Shown: positions 1 through 6,169 of the stretch, piece after piece
How positions within the stretch are numbered: the stretch's first letter is position 1
How the letters are laid out: every line of letters begins with the position of its first letter
Source of the DNA: Candidatus Saccharibacteria bacterium UBA669
GTDB lineage: Bacteria; Patescibacteriota; Saccharimonadia; Saccharimonadales; Saccharimonadaceae
Reading direction: 5' to 3'
Assembly: GCA_002299795.1 (NCBI GenBank)
Contig: DBNP01000050.1
Span: 52,187-63,717, forward strand
DNA: 11,531 nt
The notes under the pieces: generated by a model
The model's input: only the letters and a program-made list of their open reading frames with translations
What the model was told of the DNA's origin: nothing
Databases searched by the model: none
Made by a program: the position numbers and the translations under genes

Positions 1-848
1 CGATTGCGCGCATTAGCTGCGCGCTTGGCAAATCGCTCATTGCGGTTGAGTGTTCGGTCATTTTTTTGTTCAGCTCGCCTGACGTCGCGTAGATTCCTGG
101 CGACTACTCTTGATTTTGTGCGGTCGAGACTGCGGCGGTGTTTGGTGAGAAGTAACTCTCGACCATCGAATGTAACATCCTGCTCTAGCTGGGCCCGACG
201 TGCTGCCTCTGCTTGCTGCTGGGCTTGCTCTTGCTGCTGTTGCTGCTCGGCCTGCATACGCTCTTGCTCAACTACCTTGAATTCAGCGAAGCGATCGCCA
301 TAGATAACAGTCAGGAGCGCTTCAAGGTTGCTGATCTCATGGGCCATATCGAGAGTAACGCCGGCTTTATGATTAAGGCGCGCAACGGCATCAAGATGAG
401 CTGCGACTGCTAGTGCTGCATCCTTTGGGTTGGGGAAGGCAGTGATAATTTCCTGGGCCATTGTTGCACTTGGGGTATCTCGACGCGTGTAAGCGCCGGC
501 GCCACGCGGTCCACTCGGCTTGCGCTGATGTGCGATCAGTGCCAGGGCATTGAGCATATCCATGCCCGGTCCTTCGGGGCCAATATAGCGGTTACCAGCA
601 TGTGGTCCGTTGTCATGAATCTGCTTGAGATCTGTGACCACCTGGCCCAGGCTTGTCTCCATATCATCAAATTCCTGCTGAGCAAGGTGCGAAAACGTCT
701 CACTTCCCGGAACCGCTGCGGCCGTAAGCGGAGTTGGCTTGGCGACTATCCGTACATCTAACGGATCAGGTGGTGGGGTATTACCACTTGTGTTGGCAGA
801 CGCTGGTGTCTGGTTGGGATTTCGTTGTTTTTGGCGGCCAGTTGGCAT
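1..848 (-). CDS. Unrecognised Gln-rich coiled-coil protein, 3' end beyond window
   Basis: An open frame runs without a stop from an ATG at 848-846 to the left edge: 282 codons plus two bases, so the C-terminus is missing. I do not recognise the family. Residues 1-50 are polar and rich in Pro, Asn and Thr, probably disordered. Residues 51-195 look folded and mostly helical, with a Gly/Pro-containing stretch at about 80-95 (HAGNRYIGPEGPG). Residues 190-225 form a Glu/Gln/Ala-rich likely coiled coil with a run of five Gln (AEQQQQQEQAQQQAEA). From about 230 the chain is strongly basic (KHRRSLDRTKSR and on), which suggests nucleic-acid or ribosome contact; that is inference. No signal peptide or membrane segment is seen, so it is probably cytoplasmic. 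A GTGAG sequence 8 bases before the ATG is a modest ribosome site. The gene is divergent from the ABC operon. The frame is certain; the function is unknown. Confidence 0.8.
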   Translation of the reverse strand, partial: MPTGRQKQRNPNQTPASANTSGNTPPPDPLDVRIVAKPTPLTAAAVPGSETFSHLAQQEFDDMETSLGQVVTDLKQIHDNGPHAGNRYIGPEGPGMDMLNALALIAHQRKPSGPRGAGAYTRRDTPSATMAQEIITAFPNPKDAALAVAAHLDAVARLNHKAGVTLDMAHEISNLEALLTVIYGDRFAEFKVVEQERMQAEQQQQQEQAQQQAEAARRAQLEQDVTFDGRELLLTKHRRSLDRTKSRVVARNLRDVRRAEQKNDRTLNRNERFAKRAANARN

Positions 849-875
849 TTTTATATCTCACTATGTACTAACCAT

Positions 876-905
876 ACTATACCATAACCGATTCATCTGG
901 CGCAA
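876..905 (-). promoter_or_regulatory. Candidate promoter of the Gln-rich protein gene
   Basis: Read on the minus strand, TTGCGC (905-900) is followed after 18 bases by TATAGT (881-876). The start of transcription would fall near 869, about 20 bases before the ATG at 848. The spacing and the -10 box fit a sigma-70-type promoter; the -35 box matches the consensus only in part. Confidence 0.5.
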
Positions 906-921
906 CCAGTAGGCAATCACG

Positions 922-944
922 TATGATAGCACTATATAGAGGAG
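922..944 (+). promoter_or_regulatory. Candidate -10 box and ribosome binding site of the ABC operon
   Basis: TATGAT at 922-927 could serve as the -10 box of the transporter operon; no good -35 box lies at the proper distance. A second AT-rich box, TATATA at 933-938, lies too close to the start to leave a usable leader. GAGGAG at 939-944 is a strong Shine-Dalgarno sequence six bases before the ATG at 951, and it settles that start. The ribosome site is convincing; the promoter is tentative. Confidence 0.4.
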
Positions 945-950
945 AAGCAG

Positions 951-1634
951 ATGATTGAAGTACGCGCCGTGACTAAGACGTATGGCAAGAAGAAAAACAT
1001 ATTTACTGCGCTCGATGATGTGTCGTTCACTATTCCCGATGGAGCAAGTGTGGCGATTATCGGTAAGAGCGGTAGTGGTAAAAGCACCCTGATGCATGTT
1101 ATGAGTGGGCTGGATCGACCCGAGAGTGGTGAAATCATGATTGACGGTGAGAATATCCTCACATTCAAACAGAAGAGAGTAGACGTATTTCGTAGTGAGA
1201 AGATGGCGTTTATATTCCAGAGCTTTTTTGTACAGGGAAATGAGAGCTGTTACAACAACGTGGGGTTGCCGCTTGAAATTGCCCGGGTGCCGATGCGTCA
1301 TCGTAAAACTAGGATAGAAAAGGCGCTCGACGCAGTTGGTCTACTGGAAAAGAAGAAGCAGCGAGCTCGTGATTTAAGTGGTGGTCAAAAGCAGCGCCTT
1401 GCGATTGCTCGGGCAATCGTCAACAAGCCAACTATACTATTTGCCGACGAACCAACTGGCAACCTGGACAGTGTCACTGGAGCAAGTGTCGAAAAGCTAT
1501 TGTTTGATTACAACAAAAAGAACAACACCACGTTGATTGTGGTAACACATGACATCGACCTAGCAAAACGCTGTGACATGCAGGTGTACATTAAAGACGG
1601 CAAAGTGGTGCGAGTACTAGGAGGTGCACAATGA
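951..1634 (+). CDS. ABC transporter ATP-binding protein, MacB/LolD type
   Basis: This is the cytoplasmic ATPase of an ABC system whose membrane partner is the next gene; it powers the permease by ATP hydrolysis. All ABC motifs are present in its 227 residues: Walker A GKSGSGKST (38-46), Q-loop Gln90, signature LSGGQKQR (142-149), Walker B ILFADEP with catalytic Glu167, D-loop NLDS (171-174) and switch His200. The length and the LFADEPTGNLDS sequence are typical of the MacB/LolD/FtsE class that pairs with FtsX-fold permeases, where ATP drives a mechanical stroke and not necessarily passage through a channel. The stretch after the Q-loop (FFVQGNESCYNNV) differs from the usual ENV-containing form, which may reflect the particular coupling helix of its partner. 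Its TGA stop overlaps the permease ATG (ATGA), indicating translational coupling. Family very sure; substrate unknown. Confidence 0.96.
   Translation: MIEVRAVTKTYGKKKNIFTALDDVSFTIPDGASVAIIGKSGSGKSTLMHVMSGLDRPESGEIMIDGENILTFKQKRVDVFRSEKMAFIFQSFFVQGNESCYNNVGLPLEIARVPMRHRKTRIEKALDAVGLLEKKKQRARDLSGGQKQRLAIARAIVNKPTILFADEPTGNLDSVTGASVEKLLFDYNKKNNTTLIVVTHDIDLAKRCDMQVYIKDGKVVRVLGGAQ
1619..1626 (+). promoter_or_regulatory. Strong Shine-Dalgarno inside the ATPase 3' end
   Basis: AGGAGGTG lies within the last codons of the ATPase gene, with its AGGAGG core six bases before the permease ATG at 1631. It fixes the permease start and shows that this organism uses the canonical anti-Shine-Dalgarno sequence. 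Confidence 0.85.
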
Positions 1635-2995
1635 AACGTATCGATATCATGAGGCGAGCGGGGCGAAACCTACAACAGGCCAAAGGTCGCACGTTTCTCA
1701 CTAGTCTTGCCATCGCAGTCGGCGCTTTCACACTAACGCTAAGTCTAGCGGCTGGTCAGGGTGCGCGTGAATATGCTGATAATCTGCTCAAGAACAATAT
1801 TGATCCACAGGCGCTGTTTATCGTCAAAGATAAAGCAATCACCAGTGCCGGTGCTGGGGATGGTATCCGGGAATACACCGATGACTTATCGTCGACGACA
1901 GCCGGATCTGGCGCGAGTGTTGCGGTAAAGATGCTCACAAAAGATGACATCGCAAAGCTGCAGGCGCGGACGGACATCAAAGAGGTGGTGCCGATCTACT
2001 CGTTGTCATCCCGGTATGTGGCATTCCAGGGGATTGATAAAAAATACGCGGTGAGCCTGAACTACTATGATTCATCGATTCTTAGTGACGTAGCCGCTGG
2101 GTCGCTGCCAAAGCTAGGTGAGCAGATCAGTAGCAACGAAATACTCGTTCCCGAGGACTACCTGGAGACGCTTGGGGTGACAGCTGAGCAGCTGGTCGGC
2201 AAAACAGTGGTAGTGACGGTGCCGCAGGTGACTGCAACGCCAACACAAGAAGACATCACAAATGCATTTGTGTCGGGTGGCGACAAGGCGGTGCAGGAGC
2301 TGTTTGCACCAAAGACGAAAAATTTTAGCTTTACTGTTCGGGCGGTGCTGAAAAAATCTGCCATGGCCATTACATCAAATCCACAGCTACATGTCTCGAC
2401 GACAGCGGCGGGGGAAATGTTTGACTATGCATCTAAGGGCACGGAAAACGCTGATAAGTATCTTGGTGCAACGGCGATCGCGAAACACGACCCTGCGGTC
2501 ACGAAAACGACGCTTGAAAAAGACCATGGCTACTCCGTACAGACAGCCAAGGATGCTCAGGGGCTTCTATTTACCTTCGTCAATATCTTGCAGGGGATTG
2601 TAGCTGGGTTTGCGACACTTGCACTTATCGCGAGCGTGTTTGGGATTATTAACACGCAGTACATTAGCGTTCTTGAGCGCACAAGTCAGATTGGGCTTAT
2701 GAAAGCACTTGGGATGCGACGACGCGATATCGGCAAGCTGTTTCGCTATGAAGCGGCCTGGATCGGCTTCCTCGGTGGAGCACTCGGTGTTGGCTTGGCA
2801 TTGATTCTCGGCTGGTTAATGAACCCGTGGATTACGAAGCAGCTGGATCTTGGCGGCCAGACACTCCTCATCTTCGTCTGGTGGCAAGTTGCTATCCTGA
2901 TTTTGTCGTTGGTTGTTATCGCGATTATCGCTGGCTGGCTGCCCGCACGCAAAGCTGCACGGCTTGACCCAATCGAAGCACTGCGAACTGAATAG
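1631..2995 (+). CDS. ABC transporter permease, MacB/FtsX fold
   Basis: This 454-residue membrane subunit has the MacB layout: one N-terminal transmembrane helix (about 21-41), a large extracytoplasmic domain (about 42-310), then three helices (about 311-341, 376-397 and 411-437). The FtsX-family motif ERTSQIGLMKALGM (349-362) follows helix 2, and the family's C-terminal signature PARKAARLDPIEALR (438-452) ends the protein. The outer domain matches the MacB periplasmic-core idea and holds a Gly/Ala/Ser-rich loop near 71-100. A homodimer with two ATPase subunits is expected. MacB relatives export peptides, antibiotics or lipids, or transmit signals; which applies here cannot be read from the sequence. 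No MacA-like adaptor, outer-membrane factor or two-component system is seen next to it, which fits a single-membrane cell. The start is supported by AGGAGGTG and the 4-base overlap with the ATPase gene. Confidence 0.94.
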   Translation: MKRIDIMRRAGRNLQQAKGRTFLTSLAIAVGAFTLTLSLAAGQGAREYADNLLKNNIDPQALFIVKDKAITSAGAGDGIREYTDDLSSTTAGSGASVAVKMLTKDDIAKLQARTDIKEVVPIYSLSSRYVAFQGIDKKYAVSLNYYDSSILSDVAAGSLPKLGEQISSNEILVPEDYLETLGVTAEQLVGKTVVVTVPQVTATPTQEDITNAFVSGGDKAVQELFAPKTKNFSFTVRAVLKKSAMAITSNPQLHVSTTAAGEMFDYASKGTENADKYLGATAIAKHDPAVTKTTLEKDHGYSVQTAKDAQGLLFTFVNILQGIVAGFATLALIASVFGIINTQYISVLERTSQIGLMKALGMRRRDIGKLFRYEAAWIGFLGGALGVGLALILGWLMNPWITKQLDLGGQTLLIFVWWQVAILILSLVVIAIIAGWLPARKAARLDPIEALRTE

Positions 2996-3559
2996 TTAGC
3001 TACCGAAGTGTCGGCGTGCGCGTGATAAATCATGAGCAGCTTTGGGGTCTAGCGCATTGTGCCGCAACTCCCTGAGCAGTGCAGGCGGAGTGATGATGCG
3101 CATATCTATACCAGCGATTGGTCGACTATTTTTCGCAAAATACGCTAAAAATCGATCATGGTAGGCCATTAGCTGGTCGCGACCAGGCTGAAAACGGGTG
3201 ATGATATCGGCAGGCATTTCTGGCGCTGCGATGGTAAGAATCGTCTGGCGCTGGCTGAAAGTATGCTTGACGACTGGCATGAGACCAGTTGTGGTGCCGT
3301 GCTGCGATAAGTCGTTCATATACAAAGGTGAGCAGGCAAAATCAAGGTCGTTCGGCCGCGGGTGCCGCCGATCTGTTATAGGGTCAAAATCATCTAGTTC
3401 AATACCATAGAGGCAGAGCGCCCCGCTACCAACGAGCATCGCCTGGGCTGAGTCAAGACCGAGATATTCAATGCTTCGCATCACGCGTTCGGTGGCCGGA
3501 GAACGGGCTGGAGTAAGGGGTGTTTTCTCCGAGTGAAACCGTGATTTAAAAAGAGACAT
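2996..3559 (-). CDS. AbiEii-like nucleotidyltransferase-fold protein
   Basis: The 187-residue product carries hallmarks of the minimal nucleotidyltransferase fold: a helix-strand entry LVGSGALCLYG (42-52) with the Gly-Ser pair, then PNDLDF (69-74) holding an Asp-x-Asp metal pair (Asp71, Asp73). Asp118 (PADII) could be the third acidic residue. The end (HNALDPKAAHDLSRARRHF) resembles the Lys/His-Asp...Asp helix seen in AbiEii/MenT-like proteins and other nucleotidyltransferase-like antitoxin or toxin families. Such enzymes move a nucleotide onto RNA or protein; the substrate here is unknown. There is no AbiEi-type partner beside it, so a toxin-antitoxin role is only a possibility. No ribosome binding site precedes the ATG; the 5' end may be leaderless. 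Its stop codon (TAA, read from TTA at 2996-2998) directly abuts the permease stop. The gene is real; the family assignment is moderate. Confidence 0.78.
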   Translation of the reverse strand: MSLFKSRFHSEKTPLTPARSPATERVMRSIEYLGLDSAQAMLVGSGALCLYGIELDDFDPITDRRHPRPNDLDFACSPLYMNDLSQHGTTTGLMPVVKHTFSQRQTILTIAAPEMPADIITRFQPGRDQLMAYHDRFLAYFAKNSRPIAGIDMRIITPPALLRELRHNALDPKAAHDLSRARRHFGS

Positions 3560-3566
3560 ACTATAT

Positions 3567-3594
3567 TATTTACATATTTTATCACTAAAGTCAA
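3567..3594 (-). promoter_or_regulatory. Candidate promoter giving a leaderless nucleotidyltransferase mRNA
   Basis: On the minus strand, TTGACT (3594-3589) matches the -35 consensus at five of six bases. TAAATA (3572-3567) follows after 16 bases. Transcription would begin about seven bases after this box, at or next to the A of the ATG at 3559. No Shine-Dalgarno sequence lies in between, so a leaderless transcript is the simplest reading. Other AT-rich -10 choices exist in the same stretch. Confidence 0.45.
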
Positions 3595-3605
3595 GATACT
3601 GTATA

Positions 3606-3625
3606 GAGGTGGAGTGCGCTATACT
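3606..3625 (+). promoter_or_regulatory. Competing start signals of serS
   Basis: Two signals compete. GAGGTGGAG (3606-3614) is Shine-Dalgarno-like but lies 17 bases before the ATG at 3632, too far to serve it. It is only about four bases before an in-frame GTG at 3614, which would add six residues. TATACT (3620-3625) is a good -10 box whose start point would fall on the ATG at 3632, giving a leaderless mRNA; no good -35 box goes with it. The protein family favours 3632. Confidence 0.4.
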
Positions 3626-3631
3626 AAGACC

Positions 3632-4927
3632 ATGTTAGACATACGTTTCATCAGGGAGAATCCCGACCGTGTGCAAGAAGCTGCGGCACAAAAAGGCTAT
3701 CAGGTAGATATTGAGGAGCTTTTGCGTGTTGATGAGTCGCGTCGCGAACTACAGCAAAAGGCCGACGAGCTGCGTACTCGCCGCAACGAAATTGCCACCC
3801 AGATGAAAGGTGGTAAGCCATCGGCAGAGCTGGTTGAAGAGGGCAAGCGGCTTAAGGTCGAGCTATCAGAGGTAGAGGATCGTTTGCACGTTGTTGATGA
3901 ATCATTCATAACGATGCTTAAGGCCATACCAAATGTTCCACTTCCCGAAGTACCGATCGGTGTTTCGGAAGCTGAGAATGTCGAGATACGCACCTGGGGC
4001 GAGCGACCGAGCTTTGACTTTCCCATAAAAAACCATGCCGAGATTGCCGAAGCCAAGGGTTGGCTCGACAAGGAGCGCGGTGCCAAGATCGCTGGTGCGC
4101 GCTTTGTGTATACCATGGGCGACCTAGTGCTACTCGAAATGGCTCTATGGCGTTTTGCAATGGATATCCTGACTAATGCAGACGTTCTTCAGTCAATTAT
4201 TGATGAGCATGGGATCAAAGTGAGCGCACGACCATTTACGCCAATTTTGCCACCTGCTGTTGCTAAGCAAGAGGTGTTTGAGGCGACGGGTCGGCTGAAT
4301 CGCCAGGAGCAAACCTACAAAATTGAAGACGAGGACTTATGGCTTAACGCTAGCGCTGAGCATACTATCGCACCGATCTACATGGATGAAATTCTCGACG
4401 AATCTCAGCTGCCGATTCGCTATGTGGGCTATACAACGGCATTTCGTCGTGAAGCGGGCACCTACGGCAAAGATGCCGAAGGATTCTTCCGACTGCATCA
4501 GTTTAATAAACTTGAAATGGAGTGCTTTACGACCGCAGAGACTTCCTACGACGAACATCTCTTCCTTGTGGCGATTCAAGAGTACTTGATGCAGCAGCTC
4601 AATCTGCCATACCATGTGCTCGAGAAATGTACGGCCGATATCGGTCGACCCAACGCCAAGGGTATCGACATAGAGGTGTGGCTGCCATCGCAGGGTGTGT
4701 ACCGCGAAACACATACCGCTGATTACATTGGTGACTATCAGACGCGTGCCATGAAAACACGCGTGCGCCGTGCTGATGGGAGGGTGGAGCTCGTGCACAC
4801 CAACGATGCGACGGCATTTTCGCAGCGTCCACTGATTGGCATTATCGAAAACAATCAAACGGAATCTGGCGACGTGACGGTACCTGTCGTGCTTAGGCCA
4901 TATCTGGGTGGCCGCGAGGTATTGTAG
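3632..4927 (+). CDS. serS: Serine--tRNA ligase
   Basis: SerRS charges tRNA-Ser with serine from ATP in the cytoplasm. From the ATG at 3632 the product is 431 residues and begins MLDIRFIRENPDRV, the usual SerRS N-terminus. An in-frame GTG at 3614 would add only six residues. The tRNA-binding coiled coil spans about 25-98. Class II motif 2 is clear: FRREAGTYGKDAEGFFRLHQF (271-291). The serine-binding TAE triplet is SAE (241-243). The usual cysteine-bearing loop after the conserved Arg-Glu is replaced by RETHTADYIGDYQTR (358-372). Motif 3 reads NDATAFSQRPLIGIIENNQ (391-409): the common NGSGLA glycine pattern is lost, but the Arg (399) and the ENxQ end stay. These changes mark a divergent SerRS, which I associate with CPR bacteria from memory. 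The length is normal. pyrD follows after two bases. Confidence 0.96.
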   Translation: MLDIRFIRENPDRVQEAAAQKGYQVDIEELLRVDESRRELQQKADELRTRRNEIATQMKGGKPSAELVEEGKRLKVELSEVEDRLHVVDESFITMLKAIPNVPLPEVPIGVSEAENVEIRTWGERPSFDFPIKNHAEIAEAKGWLDKERGAKIAGARFVYTMGDLVLLEMALWRFAMDILTNADVLQSIIDEHGIKVSARPFTPILPPAVAKQEVFEATGRLNRQEQTYKIEDEDLWLNASAEHTIAPIYMDEILDESQLPIRYVGYTTAFRREAGTYGKDAEGFFRLHQFNKLEMECFTTAETSYDEHLFLVAIQEYLMQQLNLPYHVLEKCTADIGRPNAKGIDIEVWLPSQGVYRETHTADYIGDYQTRAMKTRVRRADGRVELVHTNDATAFSQRPLIGIIENNQTESGDVTVPVVLRPYLGGREVL

Positions 4928-4929
4928 CT

Positions 4930-6069
4930 GTGATAACGCGCATTGCGCGAAATGTTACGAAGCATAGCTATGCACGAATAGCCAAGCCCATACTGTTTCG
5001 TCAAAAACCAGATACGGTTCACGAGGGACTCATCAAAACCGCCCGCGCCCTACAGCGAATCCCTCTGCTGAGGAGTGCGCCTGGGCTATGGCAATACCAG
5101 CACCCGATGTTGCGACAGACAGTGCTGGGTATTGAATTTAATAATCCAGTCGGCCTTGCCGCCGGTTTTGATAAAAATTTTGATATGATTTCGCTCATGA
5201 AGCGAGTCGGGTTTGGCTATATGACAGGAGGATCGGTCACCGCTCTGCCCTGTGATGGCAATCCAAAGCCATGGTTCTACCGCTTGCCGAACAGCAAATC
5301 TCTGGTTGTGCATGCGGGATTACCGAATCCTGGTGTACAGCGTGTTGTTCGTACAATTCTGCAGTACCCAGCGAAAGTATTTGATGATTTTCCGCTTGTG
5401 GTATCGGTTGCCAAAACAAACTCTCGAGAAACAAAGGGTGATGATGGTGCTATCGAGGATTATTGCGCCAGCCTGAAGCTTCTCGAGGAGGGACAGGCTT
5501 GCCAGATATATGAAATTAATATTTCATGTCCAAACACTTACGGCGGCGAGCCATTTACGACACCCGCACGGCTTGAGCTACTTCTTGCGCGTGTTGACGA
5601 TCTAGCGCTATCGCGGCCGATTGTTCTCAAGATGCCGATTGATCTTGGCTGGAGTGAATTTGAAGCTCTTGCTGCGGTTGCGGTTCGGCATGCGAGCATC
5701 AAAGGCCTGACAATTGGGAATCTGCTGAAAGATCGATCAAAAGCACAGCTAAGTGACGAGCTGTCTAGTGATGTGAAGGGTGGGCTCAGTGGCCGGGTGA
5801 CGCGCGACCTATCAACTGAGCTAATTCGGGCAACCTATCGGCGCTTTGGTGATCGTTTTGTGATTATCGGTGTCGGAGGCGTTGCCTCTGCAGAGGATGC
5901 ATACGAAAAAGTTTGCGCCGGGGCGACTCTTGTTGAGCTAATCACTGCTATGATTTTTGAGGGCCCACAGGTGGTGGGGGATATCAACAGTGGCCTCGTG
6001 CATCTACTTCGAGCCGATGGCCATGCTAGCATCGCTGATGCTGTCGGCAGCCGGGTAGACGCACAGTAG
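4930..6069 (+). CDS. pyrD: Dihydroorotate dehydrogenase, class-2-like with catalytic-site Cys
   Basis: PyrD oxidises dihydroorotate to orotate with FMN, the fourth step of pyrimidine synthesis. The 379-residue protein has the class 2 (quinone-dependent, membrane-associated) layout: an N-terminal extension (1-60) with RQKPDTVHEGL, then NNPVGLAAGFDKN (71-83), the active-site strand NISCPN (197-202), substrate/flavin Lys234, Asn264, GGLSGR (284-289) and IIGVGGV (312-318). The odd point is Cys200: class 2 enzymes carry the catalytic Ser here (E. coli NISSPN), while class 1 enzymes carry Cys. Other class 2 residues also differ: the E. coli INIGKN strand is VSVAKT (158-163), and YSGFIF is ITAMIF (338-343). 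Start is GTG with GAGGT nine bases upstream, two bases after the serS stop, so the two are co-transcribed. No other pyrimidine gene is in view. The fold is certain; electron acceptor and class are open. Confidence 0.92.
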   Translation: MITRIARNVTKHSYARIAKPILFRQKPDTVHEGLIKTARALQRIPLLRSAPGLWQYQHPMLRQTVLGIEFNNPVGLAAGFDKNFDMISLMKRVGFGYMTGGSVTALPCDGNPKPWFYRLPNSKSLVVHAGLPNPGVQRVVRTILQYPAKVFDDFPLVVSVAKTNSRETKGDDGAIEDYCASLKLLEEGQACQIYEINISCPNTYGGEPFTTPARLELLLARVDDLALSRPIVLKMPIDLGWSEFEALAAVAVRHASIKGLTIGNLLKDRSKAQLSDELSSDVKGGLSGRVTRDLSTELIRATYRRFGDRFVIIGVGGVASAEDAYEKVCAGATLVELITAMIFEGPQVVGDINSGLVHLLRADGHASIADAVGSRVDAQ

Positions 6070-6169
6070 GCATAATAGCCACCGCTAGTACCGGTGTGCG
6101 TAGTATTCTTCGTAGATGGGTTGTATAATGAAGGTACGTGCAAACGGTTAAAAACGAAAGGATCCTATC
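6070..6169 (+). promoter_or_regulatory. hpf: Gap with hpf promoter and ribosome binding site
   Basis: A perfect TATAAT lies at 6124-6129, without a recognisable -35 box at 16-18 bases. Transcription would begin near 6136 and leave a leader of about 34 bases. AAAGGA (6157-6162) lies seven bases before the ATG at 6170 and decides for it over the in-frame ATG at 6176. A 5-bp inverted repeat at 6080-6096 has no T-run after it and is not called a terminator. Confidence 0.6.

Noticed and set aside
181..257. Repeated TGC/TTG units as a microsatellite or CRISPR-like repeat
   Set aside because: They encode the Gln/Ala-rich coiled coil on the minus strand; unit lengths are irregular and there are no spacers.
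4..413. Short plus-strand frames rich in Cys and Leu
   Set aside because: They arise from the complement of the Gln codons in the minus-strand gene. The leucine run is not a real membrane segment.
861..1301. 146-codon minus-strand frame across the start of the ABC ATPase gene
   Set aside because: It lies antisense to a well-supported ATPase with all ABC motifs, has no family features, and covers the divergent promoter region.
1632..1634. UGA read as glycine, as in Gracilibacteria/SR1
   Set aside because: This TGA ends the ATPase at the usual length in an ATGA overlap with the permease. Another TGA soon follows in that frame, and no in-frame TGA occurs inside the conserved genes.
4337..4858. 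173-codon minus-strand frame inside serS
   Set aside because: A shadow of serS, which has clear SerRS motifs in the plus strand.
6080..6096. Inverted repeat CACCG-7-CGGTG after pyrD as a terminator
   Set aside because: The stem is only five pairs and no T-run follows.
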